This document shows positions 19,272-27,611 of a stretch of 64,000 bases of DNA, one piece after another. The notes beneath the pieces are model-generated. The model was given only the letters and a program-made list of their open reading frames with translations, was not told where the DNA came from and searched no databases. The number at the start of each line of letters is the position of its first letter. Position 1 is the stretch's first letter. The DNA is from Lichenibacterium minor. GTDB lineage: Bacteria; Pseudomonadota; Alphaproteobacteria; Rhizobiales; Beijerinckiaceae. The stretch is from assembly GCF_004137685.1 (NCBI RefSeq), contig NZ_QYBB01000001.1:401057-465056 (forward strand), given 5' to 3'. A program made the translations under genes and the position numbers.

Positions 19272-21146
19272 TCACTCCGCCGCGATGGCGGGCACCCCGT
19301 CGCAGCTCATGCCGGGCGCGTGGTCGGTGCAGCCGCAGCCGAGGGGGTGGAGGCCCGCCCTGGCGCTTCGGCCGTTGGCCGATCCGAAGGCGCGGTCGAG
19401 CGCCGCCGCGGTGGCGACCCGCGCGGCGTCGCGGTCGGCGCCCGGCGTGCAGGCCAGGAAAGCGTCGGCGATGCCGGCGCGGTCGAGCCCGAGCCCGATC
19501 GCCAGGGCGCGCGGCGCCTCGTCGCCCTGCGGCACGTGGGCGGCGACCGTGGCGCGGCCACCGGCCAGGTCGAACTTCACCCAGCCCTTGCCCGCGGTCG
19601 CGATGCCCTTGACGCGCATCACCTGCCCGTGCGCACCGCCCGCCAGCGCCGCCAGCGCGGCGTGCAGCCGGTCGAGGTCGAGGTCGCCGAGCAACGGCGC
19701 GCTCCAGGATTCGAGCCCCAGCGCGACCTCCTCGCGGGGCTTCGGCCGGTCGATCGCGTCCTCGCCGTCGGCCTCAGGCGCCGCCACGGGCGCGGAGCGG
19801 TCGAGGTCTGTCTTCTCGACCGGGATGCCGTAGCGGGCGGGGACCACCAGCGCGTCCGGGTTCTGCGATCGCAGGGTTTCGGCCACCATGGCGAGTTCGC
19901 CCGCCGACACGAGGTCCGTCTTGTTCAGGATGAACACGGGGGCGAGCCGCGTCTGCACGTCGAAATAGTCGGGCATCCGGACGTAGTCGGCCAGGAAAGC
20001 GCCGGCGTCGATCACCGTATACAGGCGGCGGGTCTTGATCAGAGGGGCGATCTCGGGCGTGTGCAGGGCGCGCAGCAGCGACGCCACGTCGGCCACGCCC
20101 GACGGCTCGATCAAGACGCGGTCCGGCTTCATCTCCGCCACGACCTGCTTCAGCTGTGCGGCGAGGTCGGACCGCAGCGAGCAGCAGATGCAGCCGTTGC
20201 TGAGTTCCACCACGTCGGCGCCGCGGCCTTCCAGCAGCGCGCCGTCGAGCCCGAGGGCGCCGAAATCGTTGACCAGGACGACGGTCTTCAGGGCGGGATC
20301 GGCTTCCTTCAGCTTGCGCTGCAGGAAGGTGGTCTTGCCGGCGCCGAGGAAGCCGACGACGATCTCGACCTCGAAGGGCTTCTTTTCGCCGCGGGACTTC
20401 AGCCCCGGCGACCAGATGGCGCCGGCCGGCATCGGCAGCACCAGCATCCAGTGCTCCAGGATGGCCAGCGCCATCAGCACGGTGAGGAAGGTGTAGCCGG
20501 CGCGCTCCGCCACCGTGGCGCCGTCGGCCAGCGCCGCCTTGGCGACCAGCACGGTGATGACGGTCGACACCGTCACCGACACCGGGAACAGCAGGTTCAT
20601 GCTGCGCTTGCGCAGGAAGCTCTTCAAGAACTCCAGGTGCTCGGGCAGGAACTCCTCGTTGAGGTTGCGCACGCCGAAGAACACGTTGAGCTTGGCGCTC
20701 TGGTGCATCCACCACAGGACCATGAAGGTCCAGGTGCCGACCTGGTTGGCGCCGCCGGACGTGAGCCAGACGACCGCGATGGCGGCGCCGATGATGGCGA
20801 GCTCGTGGTAGAGGCTGGTCTGCACGGCGTGGACGAAATGGCCGAAGCCGCCGCAGTCCTCGCGGCAGGGCTGCTTCCGCGAGCCCGTCACGAAGCCCAT
20901 GTAGAAGCTCATCTCCTGCCAGCCCCAGGCGAGGAGGCCCCAGGTGAAGGCCCAGTAAGCCCCCGCCGTGGACGTGTCGCGCGACGAGGCCGCGAGCCCG
21001 TACAGCGCCACGGCGAAGACGACCGTCGCACCGAGCATCGACCATTTGAAGGTCGGGCGCGGCAGGTTGTCGAGGTAGATGATGGCGACCGTGGACGCCC
21101 ACCACACGAAGAGCGCGAAGAGCGCGGGGCCGACATAGGCGATCAT
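19272..21146 (-). CDS. fusion: PuhE-like (DUF3623) membrane domain + CobW/COG0523 GTPase
   Basis: 624 aa in one uninterrupted frame. Residues 1-245 match PuhE, putative photosynthetic complex assembly protein 2: MIAYVGPALFALFVWWAST, AYWAFTWGLLAWGWQEMSF, NQVGTWTFMVLWWMHQSAKL, NEEFLPEHL and MNLLFPVSVTVSTV, with about six membrane helices. Residues 258-600 are a COG0523 G3E GTPase: Walker A GFLGAGKTT (265-273), VVLVNDFGALGLDG, the metal-binding CICC (319-322), LIEPSGVAD and NKTD (408-411), then the CobW C-terminal domain. A Cys/His tail (GCGCTDHAPGMSC) may also bind metal. PuhE is known from bacteriochlorophyll gene clusters, but no other photosynthesis gene is nearby. Likely role: membrane-tethered metal delivery or cofactor assembly; inference. 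Confidence 0.85.
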   Translation of the reverse strand: MIAYVGPALFALFVWWASTVAIIYLDNLPRPTFKWSMLGATVVFAVALYGLAASSRDTSTAGAYWAFTWGLLAWGWQEMSFYMGFVTGSRKQPCREDCGGFGHFVHAVQTSLYHELAIIGAAIAVVWLTSGGANQVGTWTFMVLWWMHQSAKLNVFFGVRNLNEEFLPEHLEFLKSFLRKRSMNLLFPVSVTVSTVITVLVAKAALADGATVAERAGYTFLTVLMALAILEHWMLVLPMPAGAIWSPGLKSRGEKKPFEVEIVVGFLGAGKTTFLQRKLKEADPALKTVVLVNDFGALGLDGALLEGRGADVVELSNGCICCSLRSDLAAQLKQVVAEMKPDRVLIEPSGVADVASLLRALHTPEIAPLIKTRRLYTVIDAGAFLADYVRMPDYFDVQTRLAPVFILNKTDLVSAGELAMVAETLRSQNPDALVVPARYGIPVEKTDLDRSAPVAAPEADGEDAIDRPKPREEVALGLESWSAPLLGDLDLDRLHAALAALAGGAHGQVMRVKGIATAGKGWVKFDLAGGRATVAAHVPQGDEAPRALAIGLGLDRAGIADAFLACTPGADRDAARVATAAALDRAFGSANGRSARAGLHPLGCGCTDHAPGMSCDGVPAIAAE

Positions 21147-21348
21147 GGGAGGCTCCTTCCCGGGGGGCGAGGGAGGGCGCGGGGCCTGCCCTCCGGCGCT
21201 GGTCGGCCGGCCGACCGTCGCGGGGCGCCAGGCTGCCGCCCGCCATCGCGCGGGCGCGTCCGGACCGCTCGGCCACTGCTCGTCCGCATGTCGATCGGGG
21301 ACCCCGGCTCGCGCTCGTCCGCTCCAGATGCGGGCATCACCTCCCGTG

Positions 21349-21366
21349 TGTCAAGTTGAGTTGACA
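21349..21366. promoter_or_regulatory. TGT-N12-ACA site upstream of puhE-cobW, CrtJ/PpsR-like
   Basis: TGTCAAGTTGAGTTGACA: TGT-N12-ACA with 6-bp inverted arms (TGTCAA/TTGACA). This is the consensus form bound by CrtJ/PpsR, the redox/light repressor of photosynthesis genes. It lies 203 bp before the start of the PuhE-CobW gene; the left arm also reads TTGACA on the minus strand, a good -35 box, with only a weak -10 (GCATCT) 17 nt on. Only one copy was seen, whereas CrtJ/PpsR usually binds pairs. Confidence 0.5.
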
Positions 21367-21448
21367 GTCCGTCAGCGAAAGCGTCCACGGGACGTGACGC
21401 CCCGGCGAACGGGAACCGGCCAGGGCGTCGCGGACCCGGCCGCCGTCC

Positions 21449-22702
21449 TCACGAGGCCTTCTTGCGCGCGAACCGGGCCACCAGCGGGTCGAACAGGGTT
21501 TTCCGGCCGCGGCGGGGCTCGGTCCGCCCCATCACGCCCCGGCCGATCTCGGCGAAGATTTCGGCGGTGCGCCCGCCCGCCTCGACCTCGCCGATCATCT
21601 GGCCGTTGTTCGAAGCCGTGCCGAACAGCTTGGCGTCGAAGGGCACCACGGCGCTCGGCTGCATTTCCAACGATTTCGCGAAGTCCGTCACGGCGATCTC
21701 GGGACGCTTCGGCAGGCCGACGCCGTTCAGCACGAGCCGCGGGGCGGCATCGTTGGGGCGCGCCGTCCTCAGCACGTCGATGAGGTTCTTGGCGTTGCGC
21801 AGGTTGGCGAGATCGGGGGCCGCCGCGACCACCACCTCGTCGGCACCGATCAGCGCGCGGCGGCTCCAGGCGGTCCAGCCGTGGGGCACGTCGAGCACCA
21901 CCACCGGCACGGTGGCGCGCAGGATGTCGAAGAGCCCGTCGAAGGCCGTTTCGCCGAAGTCGTAGGCGCGTTCCAGCAGCGCGGGGGCGGCGAGGATCGA
22001 CAGCTTGTCGGTGCATTTCGACAGCAGCCGGTCGACGAGGTTGGCGTCCAGCCGGTCGGGGGCGAAGACCGCTTCCGCGATGCCCTGCGGCGGATCCTGG
22101 TTGAAGTCGAGCCCGGCGGTGCCGTAGGGCAGGTCGAGGTCGACGATCGCCGTGGCGATGTCGAAGGAGCGCGAGATGGACCACGCGACGTTGTGGGCCA
22201 GGGTGGATGCGCCGATCCCGCCCTTCGCGCCCGCGACGGCGATCACGCGCCCGACCGGGGTGGCGGCGCCGTGGGAGTAAAGGTGCGACAGCGCGCGGAC
22301 GAGGTCGAGCACGGCGAAGGGGGCGACGATGTAGTCGCTGACGCCGCGGCCGATGAGCTCGCGGTAGAGGACGATGTCGTTCAACCGCCCGATCACGACG
22401 ACCTTGGTGCCGGAATCGCAATATTCGGCGAGCCTGTCGAGATGCGCCACCAGGGTATCCCGGTCGCCCGAGGTTTCGATGACGATGAGGTTCGGGGTGG
22501 GCGCGGTGCGGTAGGCCTCCACGGCCGCCGGCGCCCCGCCCATGTGGACCTTGACGTGGGCCCGGCTCATGCGCCGGTCCGCCATGGCCTCGTTCATCAG
22601 CCCGGCGATCTCCGGCGTTTCGCAGAAGGCCTGGACGGTGATGCGCGGCACCGGCGGGATGGCGGGCGCCTCGGGGCCCGGGCGGGAAGGGTCGAAGGTC
22701 AT
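21449..22702 (-). CDS. cpaE: Tad pilus localisation protein CpaE/TadZ
   Basis: 417 aa. The N-terminal atypical receiver-like domain (about residues 20-145) is followed by a MinD/ParA-type ATPase domain with the deviant Walker A AGAKGGIGASTLAHNVAWSI and IVDLDLPYGTAGLDFNQDP. TadZ/CpaE places the pilus machinery at its cell site. Its start overlaps the cpaD stop by 4 nt (ATGA). It is the last gene of the cpaBCDE run; cpaF, usually next, is 5.6 kb further on. Confidence 0.93.
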   Translation of the reverse strand: MTFDPSRPGPEAPAIPPVPRITVQAFCETPEIAGLMNEAMADRRMSRAHVKVHMGGAPAAVEAYRTAPTPNLIVIETSGDRDTLVAHLDRLAEYCDSGTKVVVIGRLNDIVLYRELIGRGVSDYIVAPFAVLDLVRALSHLYSHGAATPVGRVIAVAGAKGGIGASTLAHNVAWSISRSFDIATAIVDLDLPYGTAGLDFNQDPPQGIAEAVFAPDRLDANLVDRLLSKCTDKLSILAAPALLERAYDFGETAFDGLFDILRATVPVVVLDVPHGWTAWSRRALIGADEVVVAAAPDLANLRNAKNLIDVLRTARPNDAAPRLVLNGVGLPKRPEIAVTDFAKSLEMQPSAVVPFDAKLFGTASNNGQMIGEVEAGGRTAEIFAEIGRGVMGRTEPRRGRKTLFDPLVARFARKKAS

Positions 22703-23463
22703 TGGCCGCTGCCGATGGGGGTGAGCTTGGATTGCGTCCAGTTCGTGCCGGGGTCCTGGCCGTTCGGGGCGCCCAACCCGCCGCGGAGGTCCTGGATGGC
22801 GCGCGTCCGCATGTAAACGTCGCCCGGCTCCTCGGCCCGGGGCCGCACGAGGTCGCGCGGGTCGTCCACCTGCGCCGCCAGGGTCTGCTGCGTGGCGCAG
22901 CCGAGGTTGGAATAGGGGCGGTTCGAGATGTCGAAGGCCGCGTCGCCCGGCCCGAGGTCCTCGGGCCAGTCGCCGCAGGGCCGCGCCGTCCCGGCCTGGA
23001 GCTCGGGAAAGCTCAGCCGCAGCACGGACGCGAGGCGCGGGTCGCCGACGCGATAGGTGCCGACCTCGATCGCCCCCGAAACGCCCGCGGCCGCCAAGCC
23101 CCGGCGCACCGCCATCAGGGTCGCATCCGCGGCGGCCGGGTCAACGCCGCCGCGCGGCACCAGCACCCGGATCCGGCCCCGCCCCTGGGCGCGGTATTCG
23201 GCCGCAAAGGTTTCGAGGTCGTGCCGCTGGCGATAGTCGAGCCGGTCGCCGGTGCCGACGAAGACGTCGAGCGAGCGCGGCCGGTCGGCCAGAACGATCG
23301 GGTGGCGCTCGTGGTAGTCGACCGGGATGGCCGAGGTCGCCACCGTCCGGTCCACGTTGGAGCAGCCTGCGAGAGCCCCCCCGAGGGCGGCCGCGGCCAG
23401 GATGGCGCCCGCGGCACGGCGGGGCGAACGGGATGTGCCGTGGGACGGCCGGTGATGGGTCAT
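22699..23463 (-). CDS. cpaD: Tad pilus lipoprotein CpaD
   Basis: 254 aa. Lipoprotein signal peptide with basic N-terminus and lipobox LAGC (residues about 18-35), then a CpaD domain: DYHERHPIVLADRPRSLDVF near the N-terminus, and RPCGDWPEDLG and NLGCATQQTLAAQVDDPRDL in the C-terminal half, typical of this family. It acts in the outer membrane with the CpaC secretin. Start ATG 23,461-23,463; 53 nt after the cpaC stop, and overlapping cpaE by 4 nt. Confidence 0.92.
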   Translation of the reverse strand: MTHHRPSHGTSRSPRRAAGAILAAAALGGALAGCSNVDRTVATSAIPVDYHERHPIVLADRPRSLDVFVGTGDRLDYRQRHDLETFAAEYRAQGRGRIRVLVPRGGVDPAAADATLMAVRRGLAAAGVSGAIEVGTYRVGDPRLASVLRLSFPELQAGTARPCGDWPEDLGPGDAAFDISNRPYSNLGCATQQTLAAQVDDPRDLVRPRAEEPGDVYMRTRAIQDLRGGLGAPNGQDPGTNWTQSKLTPIGSGQ

Positions 23464-23516
23464 GATCGATCCCGAGGAGATGCGGGGCGCGGGAACGGCT
23501 TTCGCCGGCCGGGCCG

Positions 23517-25049
23517 TCAATCGTTGATGAAGCCGACGCGGCCGCGGTATTGTTTGGCCAGGGCGGGGTTGTCGGCGCGGGAATAGATCCGGTTCATCCG
23601 CCCGAGCAGGATCGCCTGGGGGTCGGTGGAATCGGTGAAGCCGTCGTCGGGCTTGCTGACCTGGTCGGGGCGCAGGCTCTTCGAGATGAAGGGCGTCACG
23701 ACGATCATCAGCTCGCTCTCGTTGCGCTGGTATTGGCGGGACCGGAACAGCGCGCCCAGGATCGGCAGGTTGAAGAGGCCCGGCGTGCCGGTCAGCGTCT
23801 GCTGGCTGGTCTGCTGGACGAGGCCGGCCGACGCGATGGAGCCGCCGGACGGGAGTTCCACGGTGGTCTCGTTCTGGCGCTGGCGGAAGCCAACGATGGT
23901 GCCGCACGTTCCGGCCGTGACGCTGGTGTTGGCGTCCGGCTCCACCACCTGCGTCGAGATGTGCAGCGAGATGCGTCCGCCGGACAGCACCGTCGGGGTG
24001 AAGTTCAGCGTCACGCCGTATTGCTGCTGGATGTAGTTGCAGGTGGGCAGGCCCAGCAGCGTGGTGGCGGCCGTCGACGATTGCAGGATCGGGATGGTGC
24101 CGCCGGCCTGGAACTTCGCCGTCTCGCCCGACACCGCCGTGACGTTGGGCTCCGCGATCGTGTGGGCGACGCCGTTGCTTTCGAAGGCGCTCAGCTTGGC
24201 GCTGAGCGAGTTGCGGTTGCCGAGATAGTTCAGCGTCGCCGACGTGCCGCCCGCTCCCGTGCTGGACAGCAGCCCGTTGGTAGCCGCGGCCGCGGCGGTC
24301 GAGCGCCAGTCTCCCGTCAGGTCGACGCCGAGCTGCTTGGCGACGTCGCGCCGGACCTCGACGATCGACACCTTGAGGGTGACCTGGTCCTGCCCGCGGA
24401 TGATCAGCGAGTTGATGATCCGCCCCGGCACCACGACGGGCGTCCCGGCGGACACCGACACGCTGCCCCCGCCACCGCCGCCCGCGCCACCGCTGCCCCC
24501 GGAGCCCACGGCCGTGTAGCCCGTGAAGGCCTGCGCGATGTCGAAGGCGCGCTGCGCGTCGACGGCCGACGACACGGTGCCGGTGAGGATCACCGTGTCG
24601 TCGACCGCATGGACCCGGATGTCGTCGTCGGGCAGCACGGTCTTCAGGATGCCTTCGAGCGCGCCGATGTCGCGATCGGTGACGTTGATCGACAGGACCG
24701 CGACCTGCCTTCCGTCCTTGTCCATGGCGAAGATGGTGGTGGGGCCCTTGGCCAGCGCCATGACGTAGAGGCGCCGGGCGGTGCGCACCGTGGCGTTGGC
24801 GACCTCGGGCTTGCCGACGAAGATTTCGGCCGCGTCTTCCGGCAGGTCGACGATGATCGATTTGCCGACCGGCATGGTGATGTTGTGCGTGCGCGCCCCG
24901 GGCGAAACCTTGAGGACGTTGGGGGCGGGGGTGGAGGCCGCGTCCCTCGCCCGGGGCACCAGCACGGGCGTCTGCGCGCCGGCCGGGGCGGACGCCGCGA
25001 GGAGCAGGGCCGCGACGGCGGCGCGGCGGCGGAACGGTGCGGGGGTCAT
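23517..25049 (-). CDS. cpaC: Tad pilus outer-membrane secretin CpaC/RcpA
   Basis: 510 aa. Signal peptide (MTPAPFRRRAAVAALLLAAS...AGAQ), a CpaC N-terminal domain (about residues 45-115, MPVGKSIIVDLPEDAAEIFVG), a BON-like domain, a Gly/Ser linker (GSGGSGGAGGGGGGSVSVS), then the type II/III secretin domain with LPSGGSIASAGLVQ and FNLPILGALFRSRQYQRNES plus LMIVVTPFI. It forms the pilus exit channel. Start ATG 25,047-25,049 overlaps the cpaB stop by 4 nt. Confidence 0.95.
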   Translation of the reverse strand: MTPAPFRRRAAVAALLLAASAPAGAQTPVLVPRARDAASTPAPNVLKVSPGARTHNITMPVGKSIIVDLPEDAAEIFVGKPEVANATVRTARRLYVMALAKGPTTIFAMDKDGRQVAVLSINVTDRDIGALEGILKTVLPDDDIRVHAVDDTVILTGTVSSAVDAQRAFDIAQAFTGYTAVGSGGSGGAGGGGGGSVSVSAGTPVVVPGRIINSLIIRGQDQVTLKVSIVEVRRDVAKQLGVDLTGDWRSTAAAAATNGLLSSTGAGGTSATLNYLGNRNSLSAKLSAFESNGVAHTIAEPNVTAVSGETAKFQAGGTIPILQSSTAATTLLGLPTCNYIQQQYGVTLNFTPTVLSGGRISLHISTQVVEPDANTSVTAGTCGTIVGFRQRQNETTVELPSGGSIASAGLVQQTSQQTLTGTPGLFNLPILGALFRSRQYQRNESELMIVVTPFISKSLRPDQVSKPDDGFTDSTDPQAILLGRMNRIYSRADNPALAKQYRGRVGFIND

Positions 25050-25858
25050 CGGCCGGCATCCTCGGAGACGGTGCCGTAGCGGACGACCGACAGGCCGTGC
25101 GCGGCCTCGTGCGCCGGCGCGGCGCCCCCGGCCTGGCGCGCGTCCAGCACGGAGCGCAGCACGAGCGACAACTGGCCGGTGCGCTGGGCGTTGATCACGG
25201 CTTCGGCCTGCTGCGGGTCGAGTTCCAGCGTGGCGTTGGACCCGACCACCACGGGCTGGCCGTTCTTGTCCTGGACGTTCTGGCCGATGGCCAGGACCTT
25301 GATATTGGTCAGCAGCGTGGCGGTGGCGAAGCTGTCGCCGCCGCCCGCCGGCGCGCCGGGCTTGGGCTCCTGGCGGAAGGTGCGCACCACGTCCACCCGG
25401 TCGTTGGGCAGGATGAAGCCGCCCGCCGTCGTGGCGCCCTGGCTGTCGATGTTGATCGCCACGGCGCGCCGGCCCGACGGCAGCATCACGGCCATCAGGC
25501 CGCCGTCGCCCTTGATGAGCTTCTCGTTGCGCACCGGCTCGCCCGCGAAGATCGACGCCCGCACGGTCGCGCCCTTGAACTCCTCCATCGCCTTTCCGTC
25601 CTGGCTCCTGCGCAGCATGCCGGCCGGGATGGCGTCCTTGGGCCAGCTCTGCCACGCCATGTCGCCGTCGCCGATGCGGGTGCCGAGCGGCAGGTCCTTG
25701 GCGGCCACGAGGACGTCGTCCGTGGTGGGCGGCGGCGGGGGCGGCGGCGGCAACGCCGCGACGGGCGCGGGCGGAGGACTCGACCCGCCCGCCATCATGA
25801 AGGCGCCGGCCGCGGCGGCCAGGGCCAGAAACAGGACGATGATGCGCGACTTCTTCAT
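25046..25858 (-). CDS. cpaB: Tad pilus periplasmic protein CpaB/RcpC
   Basis: 270 aa. One N-terminal membrane/signal helix (MKKSRIIVLFLALAAAAGAF), a proline-rich linker (run of eight Pro near residue 45), then an SAF domain starting VLVAAKDLPLGTRIGDGDM and the RcpC-like C-terminal domain with NDRVDVVRTFRQEPKPG and TLELDPQQAEAVINAQ. It modifies or stabilises the secretin in the periplasm. First gene of cpaB-cpaC-cpaD-cpaE; start ATG 25,856-25,858. Confidence 0.93.
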   Translation of the reverse strand: MKKSRIIVLFLALAAAAGAFMMAGGSSPPPAPVAALPPPPPPPPTTDDVLVAAKDLPLGTRIGDGDMAWQSWPKDAIPAGMLRRSQDGKAMEEFKGATVRASIFAGEPVRNEKLIKGDGGLMAVMLPSGRRAVAINIDSQGATTAGGFILPNDRVDVVRTFRQEPKPGAPAGGGDSFATATLLTNIKVLAIGQNVQDKNGQPVVVGSNATLELDPQQAEAVINAQRTGQLSLVLRSVLDARQAGGAAPAHEAAHGLSVVRYGTVSEDAGR

Positions 25859-26540
25859 GACCGGACCTGGGGCGCGCCGGGCACGGCGCGCTTCGCGAGC
25901 TGAATCAATCAGCCAAAGGTCAAGTTATGGTAAAGAAATCCTGTCGGACTCTCGGCAGGGCAGCGACGCCGCGCCTCCGGGCTCGTCGCGCCGGGGAGGG
26001 TCGGAGGCGATCTTCGGCTGACCACCTGTAACGCATCGCGGAGTTCCTGCATGGTCCGTTGAAGGCAGGCGGAGATTGTCGCCCGTCTTCCACCGAGAGC
26101 TCTATTCACCCACGGCGTCTCGCTGGACCGCATAGACTTCGTAGGGCGTATCCCCCAGGGCGAGGGGCTCGAGCCAGGGCGGGATGTTGCCGGGCGCGAT
26201 GGAGGCCGCCAGGCCGGAGGGTACCGCCCGGATCTCCAGCCCGATGTCGACCGACAAGCAGGGTTGGCCGGGTGCGGCAGACGGTCGATCCGTACCCGAG
26301 TGCGGCCACAGACACGACCGGGCGCTGGGTGGAACGGGATAAGCCCCTCGCTTCTCGGTCCATGCGGGCTTCGGCACGGCCTTCCTGCCGGACGTGACGC
26401 ACCCGATGCCGGCGAGAGCATCGGTATGGCCGGCGCATCGGCATCGATGATGCGACGACGATGACGGGCGCGACGGGTTCACTGCTCGGCGAGAAAACTG
26501 ATCGCCGATGCGGCACCTCGCCGTTCGGCGCGACTCCGCG
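25859..26540. other. 680-bp stretch without a confident gene
   Basis: Leader of the cpaBCDE operon plus apparently decayed sequence. On the minus strand a frame ending at 26,102 has a protein-like tail (GLEIRAVPSGLAASIAPGNI, PPWLEPLALGDTPYEVYAV) but only low-complexity sequence before it, so it may be a gene remnant. I could not identify it. No RNA gene or repeat was seen. Confidence 0.4.
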
Positions 26541-27044
26541 TCAGGTCGCTGACGACCAGATCAGGCTCTGTGGGTAGAGGGCGAGGCCGGCGACCGCCAG
26601 GGCGATCCCATAAGGCACGCCGTTGTTGGCGTCGTGGATGCGGGCGATCCAGGTGCAGGATGCCATGAAACGGGGGAGGGGCTGGCGGCGGGCGACGAGG
26701 ATGGAGAATGTGAGCAGGCCCCCGAGCAGGGAAGCACTCACGCCGTAGTCCGCGATATGATCCCAACCGATCCAGAGGCTGGTCGCCGCGGCCAGCTTGG
26801 CATCGCCCCCACCGATCCACCCGAACGCGAAGAGCGCGAACGTGACGGCCAGGACGCAGAGCCCACAGGTGAGGTGATCGACGATCACGGCGTGCCATCC
26901 CACGCCGGCCAAGCCCGCGAGGACGAAAAACCCAAGCATGAGCGCCAACGACACCCGATTGGGGATGGTCATCGTCATCAGGTCGGAGATGGCCGAGTAG
27001 GCCATCAGCACCGGAAACACCGCGAGCGTGAGGAAGATCTGCAT
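26541..27044 (-). CDS. cpaA: prepilin peptidase CpaA/TadV
   Basis: 167-aa inner-membrane aspartic peptidase (A24 family, short form without the methylase domain) that processes Flp pilins. The two catalytic aspartates are visible in YSAISDLMTMTIPNRVS and GWIGGGDAKLAAATSLWIG (GxGD-type). Six hydrophobic segments. The start chosen is ATG 27,042-27,044 (MQIFLTLAVF); the frame is open to 27,152, but that part is not membrane-like. It lies directly behind the second Flp pilin. Confidence 0.9.
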   Translation of the reverse strand: MQIFLTLAVFPVLMAYSAISDLMTMTIPNRVSLALMLGFFVLAGLAGVGWHAVIVDHLTCGLCVLAVTFALFAFGWIGGGDAKLAAATSLWIGWDHIADYGVSASLLGGLLTFSILVARRQPLPRFMASCTWIARIHDANNGVPYGIALAVAGLALYPQSLIWSSAT

Positions 27045-27152
27045 CGGGAGATCCGGCTTGCTGAGCGTGAAACGCGCCGGGAGCCCCGACGCCCCGCCGC
27101 GCGGTCGCCACTCGACGGCGACCGCGCTGCGGGACCTGACGACCAGGATCAC

Positions 27153-27329
27153 TCAGGTCGTGGTGGCGGCACCGATCGAAGTGGCGATGATGTTGAACTT
27201 CGCCTTGAGGTTCGTGCCGAGCGTGGTCATCGCGCCGATGCAGACGACGGCGATCAGGGCGGCGATCAGACCGTATTCGATGGCGGTCGCGCCGGACTCG
27301 TCCTTCACAAAACGCTTGAGCATGTTCAT
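27153..27329 (-). CDS. Flp pilin subunit
   Basis: 58-aa pilin, shorter than most ORF cut-offs. Reads MNMLKRFVKDESGATAIEYG then LIAALIAVVCIGAMTTLG: a basic leader, the exact Flp processing motif G/ATAIEYGLIA and a hydrophobic assembly helix. ATG 27,327-27,329, stop 27,153-27,155. Followed after 108 nt by cpaA. Its sequence is closer to the Flp consensus than the pilin at 9,641, so it is the best candidate for the major pilin. Confidence 0.92.
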   Translation of the reverse strand: MNMLKRFVKDESGATAIEYGLIAALIAVVCIGAMTTLGTNLKAKFNIIATSIGAATTT

Positions 27330-27465
27330 CGTGACGTCTCCGTTCTGATGGTCACCGGCGGCGGCGGCTGCGCCAGTCCCGGGGTGACGCCAAGTTGCGT
27401 CACGTGGCTTGCGAAGGCGTTAATCCGGGGCGCGAAGATCGAAAGCTTCGCCGGGCGTCGCAGGG

Positions 27466-27473
27466 ATGGTTAA
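27466..27473 (-). promoter_or_regulatory. CtrA half-site upstream of the Flp pilin
   Basis: TTAACCAT on the minus strand, the 8-nt CtrA half-site motif of Caulobacter-type promoters, 137 bp upstream of the Flp pilin start, in the 282-bp gap shared with the divergent CpaC-N protein. A single short motif, so only suggestive, but a full TTAA-N7-TTAA site precedes the TadD-like gene as well. Confidence 0.35.
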
Positions 27474-27611
27474 TCGTCGGTGTCCGGCATGGCGCGACTA
27501 CGCAGCGATGGCCGGCACTGCAGCGAGCATCGCGACAAGCACCTCTTCAAGCTTTGTTGACCCTCTTGGGCGACCTTGGCATGCGCGAATCCAGAGATGA
27601 AAGGCACCACA

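Noticed and set aside
26102..26482. 126-aa minus-strand ORF upstream of cpaB
   Set aside because: Only the last ~45 residues look protein-like; no ribosome site or recognised family, so kept as a possible remnant only.
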